Shown here: piece after piece, positions 1 through 5,126 of the stretch | Position numbering within the stretch: the stretch's first letter is position 1 | Layout: each line of letters opens with the position of its first letter | NCBI GenBank assembly: GCA_900555635.1 | Contig: USLU01000162.1 | Span: 1-5,126, forward strand | Source: an uncultured Bacteroides sp. | GTDB lineage: Bacteria; Bacteroidota; Bacteroidia; Bacteroidales; Bacteroidaceae | Length of the DNA: 5,126 nucleotides | Direction: 5' to 3' | Made by a program: the position numbers and the translations under genes | Notes under the pieces: generated by a model | Database searches by the model: none | What the model was told of the DNA's origin: nothing | What the model saw: only the letters and a program-made list of their open reading frames with translations

Positions 1-618
1 TCCGGTAAAAGAACCCGCCCCATCCGTATAGGCGTTGCTTGCTTTGCCGAAGATAGAAGGAGAAACCTCACCTCTTGCTTCAATGTTGATATCCAAATAC
101 TGGTTGACGTTGAATTGTCCCATCAAACCAACAGAACCGTTAATCAAAGCATTCAGCTTATCTTGCTTACCATATGTTTTGGCAAAGGTCAGACCGGGAC
201 CGGCAAATACAGACAGGCTGAACAAACGATCAGGGTTATAACCGCTGATGGCATTCGTCAAGTTATACAAAGCGTCTGCACGCAAAGTAAAGTACTTCTT
301 GTTCTTGATTTCTTTGTAAGCGTCACCAGTCTGACCGTACTTAGAATATAAAGTTGACCACAGGCCGGCAACTTGTCCGCGAACACCCCATGTCGGAGTA
401 AACAGTTTACCAACAGATACATGTATTAGGGGTGTGATTGCATGGCCCAAACCATAATCACTATTGTCAGGGTTTACGCAGACTTGACCGCCCACACCTG
501 CACTTACAAAGATATTATCCTTCCAGCTCTCGCTGACGAATTTTTCTTTTGTCTGTGCAGTCATGGTGCTTGCTGCACCTGCCAACATCAAAGATAATAT
601 TACTAATTTACTTTTCAT
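1..618 (-). CDS. OmpA-family outer-membrane beta-barrel protein, N-terminal part (runs off the left edge)
   Basis: The minus-strand frame is open from an ATG at 618 to the window edge, giving 206 residues; the C-terminus lies outside. Residues 1-21 form a signal peptide: Lys at 2 and 4, a hydrophobic core VILSLMLAGAA, and a signal peptidase I site at TMTA before Gln22. The mature part begins with a stretch typical of Bacteroidales OmpA barrels, WKDNIFVSAGVGGQV around residues 32-46. It continues with alternating amphipathic strands rich in Gly and aromatic residues (for example HVSVGKLFTPTWGVRGQVAG, residues 66-85, and RLFSLSVFAGPGLTF, 131-145). Family members usually carry a C-terminal OmpA peptidoglycan-binding domain, which would be off-window. 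The start lies 59 bp after the preceding gene with no terminator between, so it is probably the fourth gene of the operon. The family call is by recognition of the barrel pattern; a plain porin-like barrel without the OmpA domain remains possible. Confidence 0.8.
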   Translation of the reverse strand, partial: MKSKLVILSLMLAGAASTMTAQTKEKFVSESWKDNIFVSAGVGGQVCVNPDNSDYGLGHAITPLIHVSVGKLFTPTWGVRGQVAGLWSTLYSKYGQTGDAYKEIKNKKYFTLRADALYNLTNAISGYNPDRLFSLSVFAGPGLTFAKTYGKQDKLNALINGSVGLMGQFNVNQYLDINIEARGEVSPSIFGKASNAYTDGAGSFTG

Positions 619-677
619 TGTTTTTTGTTTTTAATATTTCAACTCTTTTTGTTCTTATCTGCTTCTGAATCTAGCTT

Positions 678-1427
678 TTACTTCAGATAAATCTTGTAAG
701 TAAGTCCGCCGGTGAAGTATTTCATTTTCTGTAATTCTACCTGCGCACATAAGTGGTTGAAAAGCAGATAAGTAGCACCAAACGCAAAATCTTTCGCATC
801 ATACTCTGCAATCACCCTCAGCTGTGGATGAAAAGAAGGGTTGTAAGTAACGCCTACGGCAGGACCGTTTAAGGGATAATCCACTCGATTGTTGTGCAAA
901 TAGGAGAGGTGTATACCTACTTCTTCTTTGCCAATCGAAATGTGTTTGGTTGCCGCTATATAGAATCGGCAGAAATAACCGTTTCCATCAGTCGAAGCAA
1001 CTTGTCCTTCGCCCGACTCGGTGTAAGGATCTGACGTTCCTATTACCACTGCCGGCATATGCTTCCACAATTGTCCTTCTTTCAAAACTCGCAGTCGGGC
1101 AGAAAAGTATCTGTCCTGATTTGTAAACTTGCCTTTTCCGACTTTCCAATCTATTCCGATGTGTTGTGACTGAAACAGCGTACAAGTGTATGCTACTTCC
1201 AACCAAGGAAAGATTGTTACGTTCAAAAAGTAGTTGTACGTATGATAGTACCAACCAGGAGGAGTTATCTCCTTGTTTAAAAAGTTTCCACCGATCATTA
1301 CCGTTTTGTCTCGCTGCATCTCTGCTGATGGGGCATGGAGCAGACCGGTGGTACCATAAGTCAATTGAGCCGAAAGTGTCATAGGGCAGCAAAGGATCAG
1401 AATGATAGAAAACTTCTTTATAATCAT
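678..1427 (-). CDS. YjbH/GfcD-like outer-membrane protein, N-terminal-half homologue (249 aa)
   Basis: I place the start at the ATG at 1427. The frame can be extended to a TTG at 1475, but that adds a charged stretch (NKRLTERKRLR) in front of a clear signal peptide. From 1427 the protein opens with MIIKKFSIILIL, a hydrophobic core and a signal peptidase I site at TLSA before Gln21. Cys13 and Cys14 do not fit a lipobox. The mature N-terminus has the YjbH-type opening (TTGLLHAPSAEM, residues 26-37, then a strand VMIGGNFL). Other barrel-like blocks are DRYFSARLRVLKEGQ (105-119), PAVVIGTSDPY (125-135), GPAVGVTYNP (188-197) and a closing amphipathic strand ending TYKIYLK. YjbH/GfcD proteins, known from exopolysaccharide and group 4 capsule loci, are normally about 700 aa. 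This protein ends after the first half, and the second half is encoded upstream in the same operon. A role in polysaccharide secretion is inferred from the family only. Confidence 0.78.
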   Translation of the reverse strand: MIIKKFSIILILCCPMTLSAQLTYGTTGLLHAPSAEMQRDKTVMIGGNFLNKEITPPGWYYHTYNYFLNVTIFPWLEVAYTCTLFQSQHIGIDWKVGKGKFTNQDRYFSARLRVLKEGQLWKHMPAVVIGTSDPYTESGEGQVASTDGNGYFCRFYIAATKHISIGKEEVGIHLSYLHNNRVDYPLNGPAVGVTYNPSFHPQLRVIAEYDAKDFAFGATYLLFNHLCAQVELQKMKYFTGGLTYKIYLK

Positions 1428-1492
1428 TATCCGTAATCTTTTTCTTTCGGTCAATCTCTTATTCTTAATACTCAATATTCACAATCTGTTGC

Positions 1493-2566
1493 TTAGTCAT
1501 TAGAACCACCACCGGCATTCGGATTGAAACCGTGTGAGTCATGAGAATCATGGGTGTTGTGGTTGTAGTATCTTGGGAAAATCATGACACTTTCTTGGTA
1601 AGTAACAATGCCTGCATAGTATTTACCGCTAATCAAGAAAGTCAGTTTCTTAGAAACCATCTTACCCTTTATGTTATATCCTAAGATACTGAATCCTTCC
1701 AAAACATTGATTTTAGCATAACCGATTTTTTGTGTAAATCCGGCATTTCTCTTCAGTGCTTTAGCGGCATTAGCCAAGAAAGCGGCTTTGATGTCGGCAG
1801 GAGCTACATCACCAATGGCTCTTGTTGTAGGCGCAGTAGCTTCTTTTACATCACCTGCAATTTCACAACCGTCGTTTTGGAAATAAGGAATATAGATAGC
1901 AGCATCCTTAACCGGGGTAGCAAATGCAACCGGAGTAACGGCCAATATAGAACCGTCTGCTTGAGCAGTAGCAGTAGTTTCGCCAAAGGTGATAGTACCT
2001 GCTAATTCTTTAGTTTTGTCCAATTCCTTTTTCTCTTCTGCAGTTGCAGTAGCACCAGTCAACATGTCATCGATTGTTTTATCAGAAGGAGTGACTGTTT
2101 TTCCAACTTCATCAGCTATCTTGCCGGCTTCTGTTTCGTCGATATCAGTACTAGGATCGTCGGGAGAAACAACAGGAGGAATAGTAACGGTACCTACTGA
2201 AACCAATGCTACATTTACAGTAGCAATACTTGTCTGACCACCCGCTACGGTACTCAGATAAACTTGTCTTGTTACTTCATAGTAACCTGTAGCAGAAACT
2301 TTCAAAGTGTAACCTTCTGCTTTGTAATCCACTTTTTTCTTAGTAGTTACATCAATAGGACTACCATCTAATGTAACAGTTGCAGTTGTCATAGCCTGAC
2401 CTGTACTGGCATCAGTGATATTACAAGAAATAAAATACTCAGGATCAGGTAGGGTTGTTACATCTACGTCCTCTTTCTCATAGCAGCTTGTAAACATTCC
2501 ACAAACTGCCAAAGCGGCTAACGCTATTTTAGCGTTGATACCGAAAAACTTACTTTTCATTTTCAT
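1493..2566 (-). CDS. DUF3869-like surface lipoprotein with C-terminal His-x-x-His repeats (357 aa)
   Basis: The N-terminus is a lipoprotein signal: MKMKSKFF, a hydrophobic stretch IALAALAVCGM, then the lipobox FTSC with lipidated Cys28. The residues after the Cys (YEKEDVD) contain Lys-Glu-Asp, matching the K-(D/E)2-type export signal of Bacteroidota surface lipoproteins, so exposure on the cell surface is predicted. Residues about 42-122 look like a carboxypeptidase-regulatory-type beta-sandwich (DASTGQAMTTATVTLDG, then YTLKVSATGYYEV). An acidic, Thr-rich linker (about 123-190) follows, then an alpha/beta region (about 190-330) of a type I associate with DUF3869 proteins of gut Bacteroides. 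The tail has His at 336, 339, 342 and 345 and ends GGGSND. The ATG at 2560 (third codon) is an equally good start. The gene begins 10 bp after the upstream YjbH C-half, implying translational coupling. Its biochemical function is unknown; a partner of the two barrel halves is my inference. Confidence 0.75.
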   Translation of the reverse strand: MKMKSKFFGINAKIALAALAVCGMFTSCYEKEDVDVTTLPDPEYFISCNITDASTGQAMTTATVTLDGSPIDVTTKKKVDYKAEGYTLKVSATGYYEVTRQVYLSTVAGGQTSIATVNVALVSVGTVTIPPVVSPDDPSTDIDETEAGKIADEVGKTVTPSDKTIDDMLTGATATAEEKKELDKTKELAGTITFGETTATAQADGSILAVTPVAFATPVKDAAIYIPYFQNDGCEIAGDVKEATAPTTRAIGDVAPADIKAAFLANAAKALKRNAGFTQKIGYAKINVLEGFSILGYNIKGKMVSKKLTFLISGKYYAGIVTYQESVMIFPRYYNHNTHDSHDSHGFNPNAGGGSND

Positions 2567-2576
2567 CTCAATAAAA

Positions 2577-3563
2577 TTAATAATTTAACAATTCTGTTTT
2601 TATAAAATATGGGTTAAAACAATTCTTTTGCATTATGTTATCGCTTGCTTCGGCGTTATATCCTTTGCCATAAAATCGTTCATTTCCTGCGTTATACTGG
2701 AAACCGAAATTATTGGGTAACACTCGAGGCATGTAACCATTTCTCTTATATTTATAAGGAGGCAATGCTATTTGAAATAGAAAACCTCCATTTACACCGT
2801 TGTTTCCTGCGTGTTGCACCTTCATACCATAAAAGCCGATGGAAGCATAACGAAAATGACGTATCATGTCAAAACGTACTCCATATTCTTCTTCCAAATA
2901 GCGTTCTCCTTTTATACTGAATTGAGTGTTATACTTGGGCCAGTAAAAGTTAGCGCCTATGCTACCTGTTAATGTCCATTTTATTCCATGATAATATGCC
3001 CAATTCTCAAAATACCCTCTTCCTGTATACCCAAGGCGTGCTTCAGCCGAAAAGCGTTCATCCTTGAAGATGTGCCGTACCTGTAAGTCTACTCCCCATC
3101 GATATTTATTAAAGAATCCTACGGATGCTTTTACAAATATCTGTTGCGGTAACCGTATAGATTGTGAGATAGTCAAGTAGCCCGGACGGATTTGGTCGTA
3201 CTTTTTTCCGTAATCATTATATATAGGGAAAATTACTTGTCCAGTAACTTTCATACCTTTCCATAAAGATACTTCAATGGCAGGCGACACATTTACAACG
3301 ATTTCATAGACCTTAGATAATATGTAGTTCCTGAAAAGGAGCTCAGGATATACTACGATATCTACCTTAAAGAAAGAGCTGTTTTCTTTCTTTATTTTCC
3401 GTGCCTGCTTCCATGTATCGCCTAATTTGTAACTAACATTCCAATCTTGACGTTTTGCTTTCGATATGGAATCTCCTGCTATAGGGTGATAATAAAGAGA
3501 TATCTGGGGCACATTATTATCTAATACAATAATTCGGCATGGCTTTTTCTCCGGTAAACCCAT
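2577..3563 (-). CDS. YjbH/GfcD-like protein, C-terminal-half homologue without a visible signal peptide (328 aa)
   Basis: Residues 125-268 match my recollection of the second barrel of YjbH: GYLTISQSIRLPQQIF (128-143), ASVGFFNKYRWGVDLQVRH (146-164), FSIKGERYLEEEYGVRFDMI (215-234), ASIGFYGMKV (240-249) and GGFLFQIALPP (259-269). A roughly 60-residue tail without obvious strands follows, as in full-length YjbH. Residues 1-60 resemble the region between the two barrels (RIIVLDNNVPQISLYYHP). The protein starts MGLPEKKPCRII, with no signal peptide, although a barrel needs Sec export. In-frame codons continue upstream of the ATG to 3611 (LELFSLLKTK just before Met1) and look like the helix expected there, but they contain no ATG, GTG or TTG and end at a stop at 3612-3614. 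The gene is therefore probably truncated at its 5' end, or its start has been replaced. It is the first gene of the operon, facing the recombinase. If unexported, it would be non-functional. Confidence 0.72.
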   Translation of the reverse strand: MGLPEKKPCRIIVLDNNVPQISLYYHPIAGDSISKAKRQDWNVSYKLGDTWKQARKIKKENSSFFKVDIVVYPELLFRNYILSKVYEIVVNVSPAIEVSLWKGMKVTGQVIFPIYNDYGKKYDQIRPGYLTISQSIRLPQQIFVKASVGFFNKYRWGVDLQVRHIFKDERFSAEARLGYTGRGYFENWAYYHGIKWTLTGSIGANFYWPKYNTQFSIKGERYLEEEYGVRFDMIRHFRYASIGFYGMKVQHAGNNGVNGGFLFQIALPPYKYKRNGYMPRVLPNNFGFQYNAGNERFYGKGYNAEASDNIMQKNCFNPYFIKTELLNY

Positions 3564-3584
3564 TTTAGTTTTTAAAAGACTAAA
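3564..3584. repeat. 21-bp palindrome directly upstream of the YjbH C-half start codon
   Basis: The two arms, TTTAGT at 3564-3569 and ACTAAA at 3579-3584, surround TTTT/AAAA, and nine of the ten base pairs around the centre (3574) are complementary; only 3570/3578 fail. It lies immediately next to the minus-strand ATG at 3561-3563. It could be an operator, a leader hairpin that hides the ribosome-binding region, or a recombination core site. The sequence alone does not choose between these. Confidence 0.6.
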
Positions 3585-3671
3585 TAATTCTAGAATAAAT
3601 TGAATATCATATTATTATCTGCCATAACACATTTTTTATTAGTGTTATTTGTATTTTTGTTTTATTTATTT

Positions 3672-3701
3672 CAAGCAACTAATTGTTACTGATTTGTTAT
3701 T
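3672..3701 (+). repeat. Direct repeat copy 1 (~30 bp, containing TTGTTACTG)
   Basis: This copy reads CAAGC, A, ACT, AA, TTGTTACTG, AT, TTGTTATT. It shares CAAGC, ACT, TTGTTACTG and TTGTTA, in the same order and nearly the same spacing, with the copy at 3814-3842 (24 identical positions over about 29, allowing one 1-nt gap). Inside it, the half-units TTGTTACT and TTGTTATT start 11 bp apart (3683 and 3694), about one helical turn, which is typical of paired protein-binding sites. It overlaps the -33-like element of the candidate recombinase promoter. Confidence 0.65.
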
Positions 3702-3714
3702 CAATTTAACTTTG
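3682..3714 (+). promoter_or_regulatory. Candidate Bacteroides-type promoter for the recombinase
   Basis: A perfect TAnnTTTG box (TAACTTTG, 3707-3714) is preceded, after 21 bp, by ATTG at 3682-3685, a three-of-four match to the -33 TTTG. The start would be near 3721, giving a leader of about 150 nt. The -33 element lies inside direct repeat copy 1, so a protein bound there would affect this promoter. Alternatives are the -7-like boxes at 3652 (no spaced -33) and 3862; the latter would give an almost leaderless mRNA and has a badly spaced -33. Confidence 0.4.
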
Positions 3715-3772
3715 TTTTTGTGTCGTTTTGGAGTTTATATAGATTGATATTCAGAATGTTAAAACTAAAAAT

Positions 3773-3805
3773 GAAAAATAGTGTTGAATAAAAATCAAAT
3801 GCAAA
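3773..3805 (-). promoter_or_regulatory. Candidate Bacteroides-type promoter for the YjbH/lipoprotein/OmpA operon
   Basis: Read on the minus strand, TTTG (3805-3802) is followed after 21 bp by TATTTTTC (3780-3773), a match to TAnnTTTG except for the last base. Transcription would start near 3766 and give a leader of roughly 200 nt that crosses direct repeat copy 1 and the start-codon palindrome. The -33 element lies within the inverted repeat at 3800-3815, a natural place for an operator. Given the AT-rich background a chance match is possible. Confidence 0.35.
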
Positions 3806-3815
3806 ATCTTTTGCA
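3800..3815. repeat. 16-bp inverted repeat overlapping the candidate operon promoter
   Basis: TGCAAAA and TTTTGCA form perfect 7-bp arms around a central TC. It covers the -33 element of the candidate minus-strand promoter and overlaps the first two bases of direct repeat copy 2. A 2-nt spacer is too short for an RNA hairpin loop, so a dimeric DNA-binding protein site is the better reading. Confidence 0.5.
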
Positions 3816-3842
3816 AGCGACTTTTGTTACTGCATTGTTACT
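3814..3842 (+). repeat. Direct repeat copy 2 (~29 bp, containing TTGTTACTG)
   Basis: This copy reads CAAGC, G, ACT, T, TTGTTACTG, CA, TTGTTACT. Its two TTGTTACT half-units start at 3824 and 3835, again 11 bp apart. It lies in the same orientation as copy 1, 141-142 bp away, and ends 32 bp before the recombinase start codon. Its first two bases overlap the 16-bp inverted repeat at 3800-3815. Arm-type sites for the recombinase or sites for a direct-repeat-binding regulator are both plausible. Confidence 0.65.
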
Positions 3843-3874
3843 AATATTAATTATATGTATGTAATTTTGATAGT

Positions 3875-5020
3875 ATGAATATGAAAAAACAGTTGAGAAT
3901 AAAAGAGCCTATTAAGATTCGGACAAAAGAGTTAGCGAATGGATGTCAGTCTATATATTTAGATATATACATGGATGGAAAGCGTCAGTATGAGTTTCTG
4001 AAACTGTATATAATACCTGAAAATGATAAAACCGACAAAGAAAGAAATCATGAAACTTTGAAATTGGCTAATGCTATAAAATCTCAAAAAATAGTGGAAC
4101 TACAAAACAAAGCATTCGGATTTGACCGCAAACTACAGTCTAAAGTGAAATTGACTGAGTATATGGAGCGAATTGCAGAATTAAGTGTAGATAACAAAGT
4201 TAGAAGTGATACTATACATGCTATTATCCAGCATCTTGACAGATATGATCCCAAAGGTATATTACTCAAAAAAGTAGATAAAAGCTATATCTTAGGATTT
4301 CTTGATTATTTGAAAACTGCCAAACAAAAGCATTGTAAAAGTGAAAAGATGTTACATGTAAATACGCAGCTACATTACTTTAAAATGCTTCGTTATTGCT
4401 TTCGATATGCCGTTTTTGAAGATTATTTAAGAAATAATCCTATGGATAAAATTAAGAATGAAGAAAAGCCCAAACGATGTAGATCTGAGAGGGAGTACTT
4501 GACTATGGAAGAACTTACCCGTATGGTTCGTACTCCTTTTTACAACGGTCTATTAAAGAAAGCATTCTTGTTTAGCTGTTTTTGCGGTTTGCGTCACTGC
4601 GATATTGTTGCATTAAAGTGGGGTGATGTGCATTTTGACGAACAAGGCAATATGATGATTAGCATTATTCAACAGAAAACAAGAGAAGCGATATCGCTTC
4701 CATTGAGTTCTGAAGCAATAAAATATTTGCCTGATAGAGGGATGGCACAAGATACCGATAAAGTATTTGCGGATCTGATATCATTAGGTCGTAGTAACGA
4801 GATATTATACCGATGGGCTGAACAAGCAAATGTATCGAAACATATCACTTTTCACACGGCACGTCATACGCATGCCACAATGATGTTGACATTAGGAGTC
4901 GATTTATATACTGTTTCCAAATTACTGGGTCATACCAATATACAGACCACACAAATTTATGCAAAACTTGTGGATGAGACTAAAAAGAGGGCAGTTGAAC
5001 TTATTCCTGAAATAGAATAG
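3875..5020 (+). CDS. Tyrosine recombinase/integrase with arm-binding domain (381 aa)
   Basis: This is a complete site-specific recombinase. Residues about 1-85 form an N-terminal arm-type DNA-binding domain (IYLDIYMDGKRQYEFLKLYI, 27-46). Residues about 92-195 form the SAM-like core-binding domain (LTEYMERIAEL, then LHYFKMLRYCFRYAV). The catalytic domain follows with all expected residues: Arg240 (CGLRHCDI), Lys268 (QQKTRE), His327 and Arg330 (HTARHTHAT), His353 (LLGHTNI) and the nucleophile Tyr362 (QIYAKL). It forms and resolves a 3'-phosphotyrosine intermediate to integrate, excise or invert DNA. The length fits Bacteroidales integrases and nothing is disrupted. The ATG at 3875 is chosen; the one at 3881 is also possible, and no Shine-Dalgarno is evident before either. 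It is transcribed divergently from the surface operon and is more AT-rich than the left-hand genes, which hints at separate acquisition. It may be the integrase of an element extending right, or a stand-alone invertase acting on the adjacent control region. Confidence 0.93.
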   Translation: MNMKKQLRIKEPIKIRTKELANGCQSIYLDIYMDGKRQYEFLKLYIIPENDKTDKERNHETLKLANAIKSQKIVELQNKAFGFDRKLQSKVKLTEYMERIAELSVDNKVRSDTIHAIIQHLDRYDPKGILLKKVDKSYILGFLDYLKTAKQKHCKSEKMLHVNTQLHYFKMLRYCFRYAVFEDYLRNNPMDKIKNEEKPKRCRSEREYLTMEELTRMVRTPFYNGLLKKAFLFSCFCGLRHCDIVALKWGDVHFDEQGNMMISIIQQKTREAISLPLSSEAIKYLPDRGMAQDTDKVFADLISLGRSNEILYRWAEQANVSKHITFHTARHTHATMMLTLGVDLYTVSKLLGHTNIQTTQIYAKLVDETKKRAVELIPEIE

Positions 5021-5071
5021 CTGATTAGTGGTAAAAGGAATAATCGTTTGTTATTGCAGATTTATTATTAT

Positions 5072-5110
5072 GGAGGTGTGTCGTAATGCACGATGCACCT
5101 TCTTTTTTTT
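5072..5110 (+). terminator. Rho-independent terminator of the recombinase gene
   Basis: A 13-bp stem (5072-5084 with 5090-5102, three of the pairs being G-U) with a 5-nt loop AATGC is followed by eight T residues (5103-5110). It lies 51 bp after the stop codon. It is oriented for plus-strand transcripts; on the minus strand the stem is not followed by a clean T run. It closes the recombinase as a single-gene unit, making co-transcription with genes further right unlikely. Confidence 0.88.
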
Positions 5111-5126
5111 CGTTGACTATAAAAAT

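Larger units (their letters stand above)
3564..3874. promoter_or_regulatory. 311-bp divergent control region between the surface operon and the recombinase
   Basis: This strongly AT-rich region has no credible gene on either strand. Minus-strand ATGs at 3632, 3624 and 3609 are followed by stops within 5, 11 and 6 codons. It contains, from left to right, a palindrome touching the minus-strand start codon, a 10-bp perfect palindrome ATTCTAGAAT at 3587-3596, the first ~30-bp direct repeat, the best plus-strand promoter candidate, the best minus-strand promoter candidate, a 16-bp inverted repeat and the second direct repeat. Three perfect plus-strand TAnnTTTG boxes occur, at 3652, 3707 and 3862; only the one at 3707 has a suitably spaced -33-like element. 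The region probably controls both transcription units and may contain recombinase binding sites. Confidence 0.7.

Noticed and set aside
35..351. Plus-strand reading frames of 68 and 78 codons.
   Set aside because: They lie antisense to the OmpA-family gene, have no recognisable domain or leader, and are explained as shadows of that gene.
1428..1475. A TTG start at 1475 that would extend the YjbH N-half protein by 16 residues.
   Set aside because: The extension is highly charged and precedes a complete signal peptide that starts at the ATG at 1427; it would spoil the signal.
1465..1500. An 11-codon minus-strand reading frame (ATG at 1500) overlapping the stop codon of the lipoprotein gene.
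   Set aside because: It is too short to distinguish from chance, has no ribosome-binding site of its own, and falls 37 bp before the next gene without overlapping it.
1601..1611. An inverted 11-bp match (AGTAACAATGC) to the core of direct repeat copy 2, which could suggest an inversion partner site.
   Set aside because: It lies within well-defined lipoprotein coding sequence and only the 11 bases match, with no extension to CAAGC or to the second half-unit.
988..2237. Other reading frames of 70-134 codons overlapping the YjbH N-half and lipoprotein genes.
   Set aside because: Their translations lack domain-like patterns and the overlapped genes have clear signal peptides and family features.
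3587..3596. Perfect 10-bp palindrome ATTCTAGAAT.
   Set aside because: It is short and does not extend; in DNA this AT-rich it carries little weight by itself.
5047..5055. TTTGTTATT downstream of the recombinase, identical to part of direct repeat copy 1, as a possible third repeat or att site.
   Set aside because: Nine AT-rich bases are not enough; neither CAAGC nor TTGTTACTG accompanies them.

Overview
The window looks like a Bacteroides or Phocaeicola-type chromosome (order Bacteroidales). The evidence is an OmpA-type outer-membrane barrel, a DUF3869-type lipoprotein whose lipidated Cys is followed by an acidic surface-export signal, an arm-domain tyrosine recombinase of the kind common in gut Bacteroidales, AT-rich leaders without strong Shine-Dalgarno sequences, and intergenic matches to the Bacteroides -33/-7 promoter (TTTG / TAnnTTTG). 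No rRNA, tRNA or CRISPR array is visible.

Layout. Positions 1-3563 hold four minus-strand genes that read as one operon, in transcription order: (i) a protein matching the C-terminal half of YjbH/GfcD-type outer-membrane proteins (2577-3563); (ii) a DUF3869-like lipoprotein with a His-x-x-His tail (1493-2566); (iii) a protein matching the N-terminal half of YjbH, with a signal peptide (678-1427); (iv) an OmpA-family barrel protein that runs off the left edge (1-618). Gaps are 10, 65 and 59 bp and no terminator is seen between them. Positions 3564-3874 are a 311-bp AT-rich divergent control region. It holds a 21-bp palindrome touching the first start codon, a 16-bp inverted repeat, two copies of a ~30-bp imperfect direct repeat about 141 bp apart, and candidate promoters for both directions. 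Positions 3875-5020 encode a complete tyrosine recombinase on the plus strand, followed by a strong intrinsic terminator at 5072-5110.

How the genes may work together. In enterobacteria YjbH/GfcD is one long outer-membrane protein linked to exopolysaccharide or group 4 capsule export. Here its two halves are separate genes, in swapped order, with a predicted surface lipoprotein gene between them. I infer an outer-membrane complex of two barrels plus a lipoprotein, with OmpA as a possible peptidoglycan anchor. The C-half gene has no recognisable signal peptide and seems to start inside the inter-barrel region, so its 5' end may have been lost or exchanged. A divergent site-specific recombinase and repeat-rich control DNA next to a surface operon suggest a phase-variable or rearranging locus. 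No inverted-repeat pair flanking a promoter could be proven from this window.
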